Positions 26,155-37,780 of a stretch of DNA of 64,000 bases are shown here, one piece after another. Origin of the DNA: Bryobacteraceae bacterium (GTDB lineage Bacteria > Acidobacteriota > Terriglobia > Bryobacterales > Bryobacteraceae). The number at the start of each line of letters is the position of its first letter. Positions within the stretch are counted from its first letter, which is position 1. The notes below the pieces were generated by a model. It saw nothing but the letters and a program-made list of their open reading frames with translations. It had not been told where the DNA came from and made no database searches. Where the stretch lies: assembly GCA_019187195.1 (NCBI GenBank), contig JABAQT010000060.1, forward strand, positions 38,830-102,829, given 5' to 3'. Both the position numbers and the translations under genes were made by a program.

Positions 26155-28464
26155 TCAGCGGCCCCTGTCCATCAGCCCCAGCACGAACAGCGCCGAATCC
26201 GACGCCACCGCGATGTATTGCTTCCCGTCAACGGCAAAACTCATCGGCGATGACTTGATCTGCGCCCCCGTCTGGATATGCCACAGGTACTTCCCCGTGG
26301 CCGCGTCGAGAGCCGTCAGGTTCCCATCTCTTCCCGCCGAAAACACCAGCCCTCCGGCCGTGCTCAACACTCCCGCCGCGGAAGAGCCGAGATGCAGTGA
26401 GTAGTCCCATCGCCTCTCCCCCGTGAACGGATCGAGCGCCCGCACAAACCCCGGATCGCCGATGTCCGGATCCCCCTGCTGCCCGGTCCCCGTATATGGC
26501 AGACCCGGTACCGGCTCCTTCGTCACGCTCGAGTACACCGCGCACGTCTCGCGCACCGGCACATAGAACAGCTTCGTCAGCGGATTGTAGGAAGGCGCCG
26601 CCCAATTCGTAGCCCCGCCCGCGTCCGGACAGACGTACACGCCCTCCGGCGTCGGATCCGTGTTCGGCTTCACAATCGGCCGCCCCTTCTCATCCAGCCC
26701 CTCCGCCCACGTCTGCTTCGCAAATGCCTTGCCCAGCAGAAACTCGCCGTTGGTGCGATCGAGCACATAGTAAAACGCGTTGCGGTTCGCCATGATGAGC
26801 AGCTTTCGCTGCCGCCCCTTCACCACCCCGTCAATCAGCACCGGAGTCTCGTTTGCGTCCCAATCATGCGTGTCGTGCGGAGTGTACTGAAAGTGCCACT
26901 TGAGCTTCCCTGTCCGCGGATCGAGCGCCAGCACGCTGCACGTGTAAAGATTGTCCCCCAACCGCACCGTCCCGTCGTAGTCGGGCGATGGATTCCCCGT
27001 GGTCCAGAACAACGTATCCGTTTCCACGTCATAGGTGCCCGTCATCCACGTCGGCCCGCCGCCCGTCTCCGCCGATTTCCCCGACCACGTCGAGCGCGCC
27101 GGGTCCCCTGGCTGCGCAATCGCCCAATATCTCCACAATCGCTTTCCCGTCGCCGCATCGTAGGCGTCGACAAAACCGTTCAGCGCGCACTCGCCCGCCG
27201 TCACCCCCACTATGATCTTGCCGTTGATCGCCAGCGGCGCGTGCGTAATCGAGAAGCCTTTCTTGTAGTCGTCCACCTCCGTATCCCAAATCACGTTCCC
27301 CGTCTTCGCGTCCAGCGCCACCAGGTGCGTGTCGAGTGTCGCCAGGTACGCCCGGTCGCCCAACACCGCCACCCCGCGGTTCGTCATCACCGTGCAGTTC
27401 GCCGCCACCTGCGGCAATGGCCGGTGGTACTCCCAAATCGGCCGCCCGCTGCGCACGTCGAGCGCCGCCGCGTCACTCAGCGGCCCTGTCACGAACATCA
27501 GCCCGTCCGCCACAATCGGCGTCGTCTCGATGTTCGTCCCCTTGAACTGGTGGATCCACTTCACCGAAAGCCCCGATACATTCTCCTTGCGAATCTGCTC
27601 GAGCGCGCTGTAGTGCCTCCCCTGGTAGTCCCCCCAATACGTGAGCCAGTTGTGCGGCTCCCTCGATGCGTTGCTCAGCCGCTCGAAGGACACATTCCAG
27701 TCTCCCGGACGCCACTCGCCCGCCGTCACCGCCCGCCGGTCGCCCTTCACCAGAAACGCCACCACGTCCTCCACCTGCTCCTTCGAAAGCGAACTCCTCG
27801 GCATCAGCGACCGTTTCGGATGACGCACCTCCCGCAACTCGCGCTTGGCGAAAGAGTGCAGCCGCTCCCGCCGGTCCATCATCACCAGCGTGTGCGTGTC
27901 CTCGCTGCGCGCCACGCCCGTCAGCGTTTGCCCGCTGCTCGTCACCACCTCCACCGTTTCGAAGCGGTTGCTCAACTCCTTGCCCGGCTCCTCGATCGAA
28001 GCGCGCAACTCGGCCGCCCCGCGATCGCTCCACGCGTTGCTCAGGTCCGGCCCCAGCCGCCCCCCGCGTCCCCCCATCATGTGGCATCCGCTACACCCGC
28101 CGGAGCCGAAAAACAGAGCCTGCCCCTTGGCCGGATCTCCCGTGGTCTGCTGGTTGCCCGTGTATTTCCTCAGCGATCGCAGGAACATCACAATATCGTT
28201 CGCTTCTTCTTTCGAAACCGCAAACGCGGGCATCTGCGTCCCCGGTATTCCCTTGCGGATATTTCCCTCGATCGCCTCGTCCGATGCCCCGTATTTCAAC
28301 TGCCCCGTCAGGTCCGGAGCCCTCCCTCCCTTCGCATTCGCGCCATGACAGGCCGAGCATTGCTTCGAGAAAGACGCGCGCCCCCGGCTGATGCTGTCCG
28401 GATGCTGCGCCAGCGCCGTACTCGAAATCAGAATTGAGAGAAAGGGGAGTATTCGCAAGTTCAT
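26155..28464 (-). CDS. PQQ-dependent dehydrogenase with two N-terminal cytochrome c domains
   Basis: 769 residues with a signal peptide. Two c-type haem sites come first (CSACH 36-40, CSGCH 124-128), then an eight-bladed PQQ propeller with tryptophan-docking repeats (ALDVRSGRPIWEY, ALDAKTGNVIWD, ALDPRTGKLKWHF). The catalytic-Asp region is HDWDANETPVL. The vicinal Cys-Cys that sits over PQQ in methanol and ethanol dehydrogenases is replaced by Asn-Cys (VAANCTVMTNRGVAV). It probably oxidises an alcohol in the periplasm and passes electrons to its own haems, placed at the opposite end from the usual C-terminal cytochrome. Confidence 0.9.
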   Translation of the reverse strand: MNLRILPFLSILISSTALAQHPDSISRGRASFSKQCSACHGANAKGGRAPDLTGQLKYGASDEAIEGNIRKGIPGTQMPAFAVSKEEANDIVMFLRSLRKYTGNQQTTGDPAKGQALFFGSGGCSGCHMMGGRGGRLGPDLSNAWSDRGAAELRASIEEPGKELSNRFETVEVVTSSGQTLTGVARSEDTHTLVMMDRRERLHSFAKRELREVRHPKRSLMPRSSLSKEQVEDVVAFLVKGDRRAVTAGEWRPGDWNVSFERLSNASREPHNWLTYWGDYQGRHYSALEQIRKENVSGLSVKWIHQFKGTNIETTPIVADGLMFVTGPLSDAAALDVRSGRPIWEYHRPLPQVAANCTVMTNRGVAVLGDRAYLATLDTHLVALDAKTGNVIWDTEVDDYKKGFSITHAPLAINGKIIVGVTAGECALNGFVDAYDAATGKRLWRYWAIAQPGDPARSTWSGKSAETGGGPTWMTGTYDVETDTLFWTTGNPSPDYDGTVRLGDNLYTCSVLALDPRTGKLKWHFQYTPHDTHDWDANETPVLIDGVVKGRQRKLLIMANRNAFYYVLDRTNGEFLLGKAFAKQTWAEGLDEKGRPIVKPNTDPTPEGVYVCPDAGGATNWAAPSYNPLTKLFYVPVRETCAVYSSVTKEPVPGLPYTGTGQQGDPDIGDPGFVRALDPFTGERRWDYSLHLGSSAAGVLSTAGGLVFSAGRDGNLTALDAATGKYLWHIQTGAQIKSSPMSFAVDGKQYIAVASDSALFVLGLMDRGR

Positions 28465-28507
28465 CGTCTAACCCGACCCTGATTGTAACCGTCTTACACT
28501 GAAGAGT

Positions 28508-30127
28508 GTGAAGCCCCAGCCGCTGACCCCGATGGAAGAGCAATCCGCCAATCACATGCGCGCCCTGGTGGAAAAACTCCTCCCCCTGCAGGACCGCCTT
28601 CGCCAGGGTGGCGGAGCCGCCAGAATCGAAAAGCAGCATCGCGATGGAAAGCTCACCGCCCGCGAACGCATCGCCAGGCTGATCGATCCCGGCTCCATGT
28701 TCCTCGAGATCGGTCTTCTCATCGCCTACGACAAGTACGATGGCCAGGCCCCCGCCGCCGGCGTCGTCACCGGACTCGCCCGCATCGAAGGCCGCCCCGC
28801 CGTCCTCGTCGCCAACGACGCCACCGTCAAAGCCGGAGCCTGGTGGCCCGAAACCATCACCAAGATCCTTCGCGCCCAGGAAATCGCCATGCGCAACCGC
28901 ATCCCCATCGTCTACCTCGTGGATTCGGCCGGCGTCAATCTCCCCTTGCAGGACGGCATCTTTCCCGGCCAGTACGGAGCCGCGCGGATCTTCTATTACA
29001 ACTCGCTCATGCGCCGCCGCCTGCGCGTCCCCCAGATCTCCGCCGTCATGGGCCCCTGCATCGCCGGCGGAGCCTATCTGCCCGCGTTGAGCGACGTCAT
29101 CTTCATGGTCGAAAAGACCAGCTTCATGGGCCTCGGCGGACCGAACCTCGTGAAGGGAGCAACCGGCCAGGTGGTCGACGCCGAAACCCTCGGCGGAGCC
29201 GCCATGCATACCGCCACCAGCGGCGTCGCCCACTACAGCGCCGCCAGCGATGAAGAGTGCCTCCAGATGATCCGCCAGAAGTTCCGCGAGTTCAAACCCG
29301 CGCCCGAAAGTCCGAAAGGAACCCGCCCCCCGAAATCCACCGACGGGCTCTACGCCGTCCTCCCCGCCGATCACCGCTTGCCCTACCCCATCGAGGAGAT
29401 CCTCGAACGGCTCTTCGATGACACCGACTTCCTCGAATTTCAGCCAGCCCACGCCCCCGAAATGCTCTGCGCCACCGCCCGCCTCCACGGCCACCCCGTC
29501 GCGGTCATCGCCAACCGCCGCGGCTTCCTCAAAGCTGATGGCCGCCCCCGCATCGGCGGCATCGTCTATACCGAATCGGCGCGCAAAGTCGCCTACTTCG
29601 TCGAGACAGCCGAGCGCGCCGGCCTCCCCATCCTCTACCTCCAGGACGTGAGCGGATTCATGGTCGGCGTCGAAGCCGAATCCGAGGGCATCATCCGCGC
29701 CGGAGCGGAAATGGTCGAATCCATGGCCTGCGCCACGGTGCCGAAAATTCTCCTCGTCCTCAACCATGCCTCCGGGGCCGGCTACTACGCCATGGGCGGA
29801 CAAGGCTTCGACCCCCATTTCACCTTCTCCTGGCCCACCGCCCGCATCGCGGTCATGGAAGGTGATTCCGCCATCCAGGCCGTCTACGGGCCGGAACTCG
29901 ACAAGCTCAAAGCCTCGGGCAAGCCCGTTCCGCCGGACCTCGAAGCCCGCATCGCCAAAACCCGCGCCGACTACGAAAACTGGCTCGACGCCTGTTTCGC
30001 CGCCTCGCGCGGGCACTGCGACGCCATCCTCGATCCTCTCGCCACCCGCCGTACCCTCGCCTTCGTCCTCGATTGCATCAGCTACTCCGCGCACCGCGAA
30101 CACGTCGCCCTCGAGGTGTTGCGATGA
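28508..30127 (+). CDS. Acyl-CoA carboxylase, carboxyltransferase (beta) subunit
   Basis: 539 residues, full length for propionyl/methylcrotonyl/geranyl-CoA carboxylase beta subunits. It moves the carboxyl group from biotin to acyl-CoA. Both crotonase-like halves are present ([40 protein letters not shown], and [13 protein letters not shown] with [19 protein letters not shown]). No biotin carboxylase or biotin-carrier subunit lies in this window. GTG 28508 is preceded 7 nt upstream by a -10-like TACACT. It overlaps the AtuA gene through ATGA, so leucine or acyclic-terpenoid catabolism is likely. Confidence 0.92.
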   Translation: MKPQPLTPMEEQSANHMRALVEKLLPLQDRLRQGGGAARIEKQHRDGKLTARERIARLIDPGSMFLEIGLLIAYDKYDGQAPAAGVVTGLARIEGRPAVLVANDATVKAGAWWPETITKILRAQEIAMRNRIPIVYLVDSAGVNLPLQDGIFPGQYGAARIFYYNSLMRRRLRVPQISAVMGPCIAGGAYLPALSDVIFMVEKTSFMGLGGPNLVKGATGQVVDAETLGGAAMHTATSGVAHYSAASDEECLQMIRQKFREFKPAPESPKGTRPPKSTDGLYAVLPADHRLPYPIEEILERLFDDTDFLEFQPAHAPEMLCATARLHGHPVAVIANRRGFLKADGRPRIGGIVYTESARKVAYFVETAERAGLPILYLQDVSGFMVGVEAESEGIIRAGAEMVESMACATVPKILLVLNHASGAGYYAMGGQGFDPHFTFSWPTARIAVMEGDSAIQAVYGPELDKLKASGKPVPPDLEARIAKTRADYENWLDACFAASRGHCDAILDPLATRRTLAFVLDCISYSAHREHVALEVLR

Positions 30128-31458
30128 TCCGCATCGCCAACGGCCAGGGCTTCTGGGGAGACTGGCTCGAAGCTCCCGTCCGCCTCATCGAGCAAGGCCC
30201 CATCGACTATCTCGCCCTCGACTACCTCGCCGAAATCACGATGTCCATCGTGCAGAAACAGAAACAGGCCGACCCCAACCTCGGCTACGCCCGCGATTTC
30301 CCCCCTCTCATCGGGCGCATCGCGGACCGCATCCGCGAACGCCGAGTGAAGGTCGTGGCCAACGCCGGCGGCGTCAATCCCATCGCCTGCGCCCGCGAAG
30401 TCCGGAGCCTCGCCCCGCATCTCAAAGTCGCGGTCGTTCTCGGCGATGACCTGTTTCACAGCCTTGACAGCCTGCTCGGCAAAGGCCACTCGCTTTCGAA
30501 CATGGAAACCGGCCAGCCTCTCGCCGCCATCCGCGATCGCATCCTCAGCGCCAACGCCTACATCGGAGCATTCCCCCTCGCCGAAGCCCTCTCGAGGGGA
30601 GCCGACGTCGTCATCGCGGGCCGCTGCACCGACACCGCTCTCACCCTCGCCCCCATGATCCATGCCTTCCGCTGGCGGCCGGACCAGTGGAATCTTCTCG
30701 CCGCCGGAACCATCGCCGGACACATCATCGAGTGCGGCGCGCAATGCACCGGCGGAAATTGCCAGGCCGGCTGGCAGTCCATTCCGGACATGGCCAACAT
30801 CGGTTACCCCATCGTCGAGGCCGAACCCGATGGCTCCTTCCACGTCACCAAACACCCCGGAACCGGAGGCAGAGTCAACACCGGCGTGGTCAAGGAACAA
30901 CTCCTCTACGAACTCGGCGACCCGCGCAACTACATCACCCCCGATTGCGTCGCCGATTTCACCTCCATCCGCATCTCGGATGCCGGCCCGGATCGCGTTC
31001 GCGTCCATGGCATTCAAGGCGGACCCCGCCCGCCCTCACTCAAAGTTTCCATCAGCTACTCCTGGGGCTACAAAGCCATCGGCTCCCTTGTCTATAGCTG
31101 GCCGGATGCGCTCGAAAAAGCGCGCGCCGCGGACCGCATCGTCCGCCGCCGCCTCGACCAATTGGATCTGCGCTTCGACGAAATCCACACCGAATTTCTC
31201 GGCGTCAACGCCTGCCACGGACCCGCCGCCCCACCCTCTCCCGACCCGCCGGAAGTGCAACTTCGCATCGGCGTCCGTGGAATGGAGCGCAAAGCCGTGG
31301 ACCGCTTCACCCGCGAACTCGTCCCCCTCGTATTGAATGGCCCGCCCACCGCCACCGGCTTCGGAGATGGCCGCCCGCCCGTCCGCGAAGTGGTAGCCTA
31401 CTGGCCCGCCCTTCTGCCCCGCGAGGAAGTCGCCACGCGCGTCGAGGTAATCGAATGA
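30124..31458 (+). CDS. Acyclic terpene utilisation AtuA-family protein (DUF1446)
   Basis: 444 residues covering the DUF1446/AtuA core: [11 protein letters not shown] at the start, [38 protein letters not shown], then [19 protein letters not shown] and [19 protein letters not shown]. AtuA is needed for citronellol/geraniol degradation with geranyl-CoA carboxylase, but its reaction is not established. The start overlaps the carboxyltransferase stop (ATGA) and its stop overlaps the next start (ATGA), giving a tightly coupled operon. Confidence 0.9.
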   Translation: MIRIANGQGFWGDWLEAPVRLIEQGPIDYLALDYLAEITMSIVQKQKQADPNLGYARDFPPLIGRIADRIRERRVKVVANAGGVNPIACAREVRSLAPHLKVAVVLGDDLFHSLDSLLGKGHSLSNMETGQPLAAIRDRILSANAYIGAFPLAEALSRGADVVIAGRCTDTALTLAPMIHAFRWRPDQWNLLAAGTIAGHIIECGAQCTGGNCQAGWQSIPDMANIGYPIVEAEPDGSFHVTKHPGTGGRVNTGVVKEQLLYELGDPRNYITPDCVADFTSIRISDAGPDRVRVHGIQGGPRPPSLKVSISYSWGYKAIGSLVYSWPDALEKARAADRIVRRRLDQLDLRFDEIHTEFLGVNACHGPAAPPSPDPPEVQLRIGVRGMERKAVDRFTRELVPLVLNGPPTATGFGDGRPPVREVVAYWPALLPREEVATRVEVIE

Positions 31459-31772
31459 AAGCGCCCCTATCCCAAATCGCCCACACCCGCTCCGGCGACA
31501 AAGGCGATACCGTCAACATCGGTGTCATCGCCTACCATCCCGAAGACTACCCCGTGCTCCTGCGCGAGGTCACCCCCGATCGCGTCAAAGCCCACTTCGG
31601 CGACCTCGTAAAAGGCGAAGTCATCCGCTACGAACTGCCGAACCTCCTCGCCCTTAACTTCCTCCTCCATGAGGCGCTCGGCGGTGGAGGAACACTCTCC
31701 CTCCGCATCGACGCGCAGGGAAAAACCTTCGGCGCGGCGCTCCTGCGCATGGAGATCGAACTGGACCGCTAA
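31455..31772 (+). CDS. AtuA-associated C-terminal (ferredoxin-fold-like) domain protein
   Basis: 105 residues. It matches the small domain usually found at the C-terminus of AtuA proteins or encoded beside them ([20 protein letters not shown], then [20 protein letters not shown]). Here it is a separate gene overlapping the AtuA gene by 4 bp, so the two polypeptides probably form one complex. Function unknown. Confidence 0.88.
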   Translation: MKAPLSQIAHTRSGDKGDTVNIGVIAYHPEDYPVLLREVTPDRVKAHFGDLVKGEVIRYELPNLLALNFLLHEALGGGGTLSLRIDAQGKTFGAALLRMEIELDR

Positions 31773-31820
31773 TCCCCTTCATGCCGGAAACCCGGGTCGT
31801 GCGACGTGCAGGTCTCCACT

Positions 31821-32384
31821 CTAATCCTTCACAAACAGCGTCCCAACTTCCACCTGAAATCCCGGCAGCAAAGCCGTCGTCAATCGGTCCCCCTCATGCA
31901 GCACCACCTTCGATCGGAACCCGCCCGTCTTCGATGCCCTATGAACCTCCACGGTCCGCCCCTCCGGATCCATGATCCAATACTCGGAAACCCCGTTCTC
32001 GCTATACAACCGCCGCTTCACCTTGCGGTCGCGCTGCTCATTCTTCTGCCCCGGCGAGAGAACCTCCACCACAATCTCCGGAGCCCCGGTCAACTTCACC
32101 CCGCCTATCCTCTTCTTCCTCTCGTTTGAAAAGTAGACAAGATCCGGAATAACACCGTTGAACTCGTCGAAGATCACACCCACGCCGAACATCACCTGCC
32201 CGAGCGGCTGTTCCTGTAAGTAGATGAACATCCTGCCGAACAACTCTCCCAGGCAGTGCTGATGGTGATACGAAGGGGCTGTGGACACGTGCAAGTCTCC
32301 GTCTATAACCTCATACCGGTTGTCATCCTCCGGCATCAAATCGAGATCCGCCACCGTCAACATGATCTCCGCGCGCTGTTTCAT
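31821..32384 (-). CDS. Uma2 family endonuclease-like protein (DUF820)
   Basis: 187 residues. It has the restriction-endonuclease-like core of the Uma2 family: YEVIDGDLHV, PDLVYFSNERK, PEIVVEVLSPGQKNEQRDRK and VSEYWIMDPEGRTVEVH, giving the (E)-PD-(E)xV-K pattern. These proteins are abundant in cyanobacteria and acidobacteria and their target is unknown. A -10-like TAGAAT lies 9 nt upstream of the ATG. Confidence 0.9.
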   Translation of the reverse strand: MKQRAEIMLTVADLDLMPEDDNRYEVIDGDLHVSTAPSYHHQHCLGELFGRMFIYLQEQPLGQVMFGVGVIFDEFNGVIPDLVYFSNERKKRIGGVKLTGAPEIVVEVLSPGQKNEQRDRKVKRRLYSENGVSEYWIMDPEGRTVEVHRASKTGGFRSKVVLHEGDRLTTALLPGFQVEVGTLFVKD

Positions 32385-32435
32385 TGTTCTTTTATTCTAA
32401 ACCGCATTCCGGTGATACGATGAGGGAATCACCCC
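32385..32435. promoter_or_regulatory. Compact divergent promoter region (Uma2 / LRR)
   Basis: On the plus strand TGATACGAT (32413-32421) resembles an extended -10 for the LRR gene, 14 nt before ATG 32436. On the minus strand TAGAAT lies 9 nt before the Uma2 ATG. Both leaders would be very short. The whole divergent region is only 51 bp. Confidence 0.4.
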
Positions 32436-34424
32436 ATGGCTTGCCGTCCCATTGTCTTCTTCGCGCTCGCGCTCACAGCCTTCGCCGCGCCCCCGTCCGC
32501 CGATGATCACGATGCCGCCCGCTGGGTCATCCGCAGCCAGGGCCGCCTCCGCATCACCGGCAACCCCCATATCCTCACCTCGCTCGATCAGCTCCCCACA
32601 ACCCCCTTCCGCCTCGAGGCCGTCGACCTCGTCGGAGCCACCATCGAACCCTCGGAACTCAAGCACCTCGCCAACTGCGTCGAACTCCGCGAACTCCTCC
32701 TCCCCGGCCCCAGCTTCAATCCCGCGGCCGGCAGCCGCCTCGACGCCAACGAGGAATTGAAAAACCTCGCCAACCTCACCAAGCTCGAAAAGCTCCACTT
32801 CAGCCTCCATTTCCTCACCGAAATCAACGTCCAGGACAAGGGACTCACGTACCTCGGGAACCTCACATCCCTCCGCGAGCTGCGCCTCACCCAGACCCGC
32901 GTCAAGGGCCCCAGCCTCACCCCCTTCGTCAACCTCGAAAAACTCGATCTCAACTACTCCTCCTTCGGCGATGACGGCATGGCCGCCCTCGACAACCTCG
33001 GAAAGCTCAAAGTTCTGAACCTCCGCGACACCCTCGTCACCGACCGCGGCGCTCCCCATCTCGCCAACCTCCCCGCCCTCGAGGAACTCGATCTCTACGG
33101 AGCCAAGCTCACCGACTCCGGCATCCGTTATCTGTCCGGCGCCGTCAACCTCCGGAGCCTCAACCTGCTCGGTTCCCGGATCACGGATGAAGGCGTCGAA
33201 ATCCTCGCCCGCCTGCCCAATCTTCAGGAACTCGTGCTCTATCGCTCTCAAATCAGCAACACCGGGCTCGCCCGCCTCGCCACCCTCAAGAACCTCCAGC
33301 ACCTCGACCTCCGCTACACGCGCGTCTCCCGCGGCGGCATTGACAGCTTCCGCAAGACCCACCCTGACTGCCGCATCGAGTTTCAGGACACCACCCCGCA
33401 GTCCGCCTCCGCCGCCCTTCGTAACAGCAAGCCCGCTGATTCCTCGGTGAACGCCATCGCCGAATGGGTCCGGAAGATGGGAGGCCGCGCCGAATTCGCC
33501 GAAGGAACCCTGCGTGAAATCGACCTCTCCCGCACTCCCATAACCGACGCCCAACTGGCCGCCCTCGCCTCCCTTCCCGCCCTCAAGAAGCTCAGCCTCG
33601 AAACCACCGAGGCGGGCGATCTCGGCCTGCAATCCGTCGCCCGCCTTACCTCCCTCGAACAGTTGAACCTGAGCCACACTCTCGCAAGCGATAAGGGGCT
33701 CTCCCTTCTCGCCCCCCTTTCTCATCTCCGCCGCCTCTCCCTCAACAACACCCCCGTCGATGGAACCGGCCTCCCCCGCCTCCCGCAACTCGAGGATCTC
33801 GAGATGGACGGAACGAATCTTAACGACGCCGGGCTGGGGATAGTGAGTTCCTTCGCCGCCCTCCGTTCCCTCCGCGCCGCCTACACCAACATCTCCGACG
33901 ACGGCTTGAAACTCCTCGCCGCGCTTAAGAGCCTCCGCGCGCTCGACTTGACCTCCACCGATCTCACCGACACCGGCATGCCCCATCTCACCCCTCTCAC
34001 CTCGCTCGAGGAACTGAACCTCAGCTACTGCCGCTTCACCGATAAGGGACTCGCCGCCATCGCGGATCTCACCAACCTCAAGAGGCTCGAACTTGTCCGC
34101 ACGCGCGCCTCCGATGACTCCGCCCCAACACTCGCCCGCCTCGCCAACCTCCGCCTCCTCAACCTGAACTACACCAACTTCTCCGACAAGAGCATGGCCG
34201 TGCTCAAAGCCGGCCTCCCGAACATCCGCGAACTGCGCCTCGACACAGCCAACATCACCGACGCGGGCGCGGAAACCCTGGCCGGCATCACCGGCCTCAA
34301 GTACCTCAACCTCTATCACACGCTCGTCTCTGAAAAAGCGTATAACCAGCTTAAACAAGCGCTGCCCGATTGCCAGATCATCTATGACCCGGAATCCTCA
34401 CTCCCGAACCGCCGCAAGAGTTAG
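32436..34424 (+). CDS. Secreted leucine-rich-repeat protein, two repeat blocks
   Basis: 662 residues with a signal peptide (MACRPIVFFALALTAFA). About 20 LRRs of ~24 residues, of the bacterial 'L..L..L.L..T.ITD.GL..L' type. The chain has two blocks, each opened by a similar cap: AARWVIRSQGRLRITG near residue 28 and IAEWVRKMGGRAEFAEG near residue 340, indicating an internal duplication. It is presumably a binding scaffold in the cell envelope. It overlaps the next LRR gene by 41 bp in another frame. Confidence 0.87.
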   Translation: MACRPIVFFALALTAFAAPPSADDHDAARWVIRSQGRLRITGNPHILTSLDQLPTTPFRLEAVDLVGATIEPSELKHLANCVELRELLLPGPSFNPAAGSRLDANEELKNLANLTKLEKLHFSLHFLTEINVQDKGLTYLGNLTSLRELRLTQTRVKGPSLTPFVNLEKLDLNYSSFGDDGMAALDNLGKLKVLNLRDTLVTDRGAPHLANLPALEELDLYGAKLTDSGIRYLSGAVNLRSLNLLGSRITDEGVEILARLPNLQELVLYRSQISNTGLARLATLKNLQHLDLRYTRVSRGGIDSFRKTHPDCRIEFQDTTPQSASAALRNSKPADSSVNAIAEWVRKMGGRAEFAEGTLREIDLSRTPITDAQLAALASLPALKKLSLETTEAGDLGLQSVARLTSLEQLNLSHTLASDKGLSLLAPLSHLRRLSLNNTPVDGTGLPRLPQLEDLEMDGTNLNDAGLGIVSSFAALRSLRAAYTNISDDGLKLLAALKSLRALDLTSTDLTDTGMPHLTPLTSLEELNLSYCRFTDKGLAAIADLTNLKRLELVRTRASDDSAPTLARLANLRLLNLNYTNFSDKSMAVLKAGLPNIRELRLDTANITDAGAETLAGITGLKYLNLYHTLVSEKAYNQLKQALPDCQIIYDPESSLPNRRKS

Positions 34425-35376
34425 CATCGCCTTCCTCGCGGCCTGCTGCACCGCCGCTGCCGCCGTCGCCATCGGCCAGTTCGCCGCCGCCCTCGGTGGA
34501 ACCGCCTCGCGCAACGCCAGGGGCGAGATCACCGCCCTCAGCTTCCGCTCCACCTGGATTACCGACGGCGATCTCAAGACCCTCTCCACCCTCGCCACTC
34601 TCCGCGACCTCGACCTCTCCCACACCCGTATCACGGACCTCGGCTTCCAGAACCTTAAGGCGCTCCCCTCCGTCGAAAACGTGAACCTCTACTTCGCCGA
34701 ACAAATCGGCGACGGCGCGCTCGCCGTCATGAAAAACTGGAAGCATCTCAAGTCCGTTAATCTTCGCGGCACCAAAGTCACCGACCTCGGCATCGCGCAA
34801 CTCGCCAATCATCCCTCCCTCGAATCCATCGACGCCGGCTACTCCCTGTTCACCGACAACGGCTTCGAGTCACTCACAACCATCCCCAACCTCAAACGCG
34901 TCGCCATCGGAGGCAATAAACTCACCGACGTCGGCCTCAATCTCCTGCGCCTCATCCCCAACCTCACCGAACTCGACCTCGCCGGAGCCCAGCGCACCGA
35001 CTCCGGACTCTGGGCCGCCGCCGTCACCGACAAAGGCCTCGAAACCATCGGACAACTCCGCAAACTCCAGGTCCTCAACCTCCAGGCCGCCAAGATCACG
35101 GACTCGGGCATGCCCAAACTGTCCGCGCTGTCGGAGTTGAGGGACCTGAACCTCGCCCGCACCGCGCTCACCAGCCAGGGTGTCAAAGCTCTCGCCTCTC
35201 TCCCCCATCTCGAAAAACTCGTCCTCTGGAAGTGCGCCCGCATCGACGGCGATGCCGTCGCCACGCTTTCGCAAATGAAGAGCCTCCAATGGCTCGATAT
35301 CGAGGGAACGGGCATCTCCGGGGCGGCCGCGGCAACTCTGCAATCCGCCCTTCCGCGTTGCCGCCTTCTCAAATAA
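34384..35376 (+). CDS. Secreted leucine-rich-repeat protein
   Basis: 330 residues with an N-terminal export-like segment ([19 protein letters not shown]) and about 10 LRRs of the same kind as its upstream neighbour ([36 protein letters not shown]). The start lies inside the end of the larger LRR gene (41 bp overlap), so the two are co-transcribed and probably a duplicated pair. Function unknown. Confidence 0.85.
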   Translation: MTRNPHSRTAARVSIAFLAACCTAAAAVAIGQFAAALGGTASRNARGEITALSFRSTWITDGDLKTLSTLATLRDLDLSHTRITDLGFQNLKALPSVENVNLYFAEQIGDGALAVMKNWKHLKSVNLRGTKVTDLGIAQLANHPSLESIDAGYSLFTDNGFESLTTIPNLKRVAIGGNKLTDVGLNLLRLIPNLTELDLAGAQRTDSGLWAAAVTDKGLETIGQLRKLQVLNLQAAKITDSGMPKLSALSELRDLNLARTALTSQGVKALASLPHLEKLVLWKCARIDGDAVATLSQMKSLQWLDIEGTGISGAAAATLQSALPRCRLLK

Positions 35377-35452
35377 ACCGCCGCGCCCGCATCCTCCTTG
35401 CGATCCGTTCCACTCTCCTCCTCCCAACACTGATAAAATTCTCTTTTGCCTT

Positions 35453-37354
<1,902 letters not shown>

Positions 37355-37381
<27 letters not shown>

Positions 37382-37780
37382 CGTAACTAGCTCACAGCCG
37401 CGCGCAATCGGCCCCGGGCCTCTCCTGTTCATCGGCCCGGTGGCCGTCCCTTCCCTGGCCCTCGGCTTTCTCCAGCACCGCTCGATCGGCGAGGTCAGCC
37501 GCGCCCGAGCCGAACGCCCGCGCGCCGGCCTCCACTCTGTCCTCCGCCGCCTCGCCACGCAACACCAGGAGGATTAAGCGTAACTACCTCCCCGCCGCGC
37601 GCATCTCTTACTCCAATGCGTGTCCCACGCAACCGGCCCCGGGCCCTCTCCTGGCTTTTCATCGGCCTGGTGGCCTCCCTTTCCCTGACCCTCGGTTTTC
37701 TCCAGTACCGCTGGATCAGCGAGGTCAGCCGCGCCGATGCCGAACGCATGCGCGCCGGCCTCCAGTCCGCGCTCCGCCGC
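37355..37780 (+). repeat. Tandem duplication across the acs / histidine-kinase junction
   Basis: CTCGCCACGCAACAC occurs at 37355 (end of acs) and 37551, and GGATTAA at 37375 and 37571, a 196 bp period. The copies then continue into histidine-kinase N-terminal coding sequence: GAGGTCAGCC at 37491 (copy A) and 37721 (copy B), an offset of 230. Copy A thus lost about 34 bp, including the kinase ATG. Copy B leads into the intact kinase gene. The 234 bp between acs and the kinase are explained entirely by this duplication. Confidence 0.88.
37413..37577 (+). pseudogene. Remnant kinase N-terminus fused to acs C-terminal codons
   Basis: One open frame reads LLFIGPVAVPSLALGFLQHR, then SIGEVSRARAERPRAGLHSV, then LRRLATQHQED and stop. 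The first part matches the kinase's first ~60 residues (LFIGLVASLSLTLGFLQYRW); the end matches the acs C-terminus (LATQHEED). There is no start codon in this frame. It is a by-product of the tandem duplication and is probably untranslated. Confidence 0.75.
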
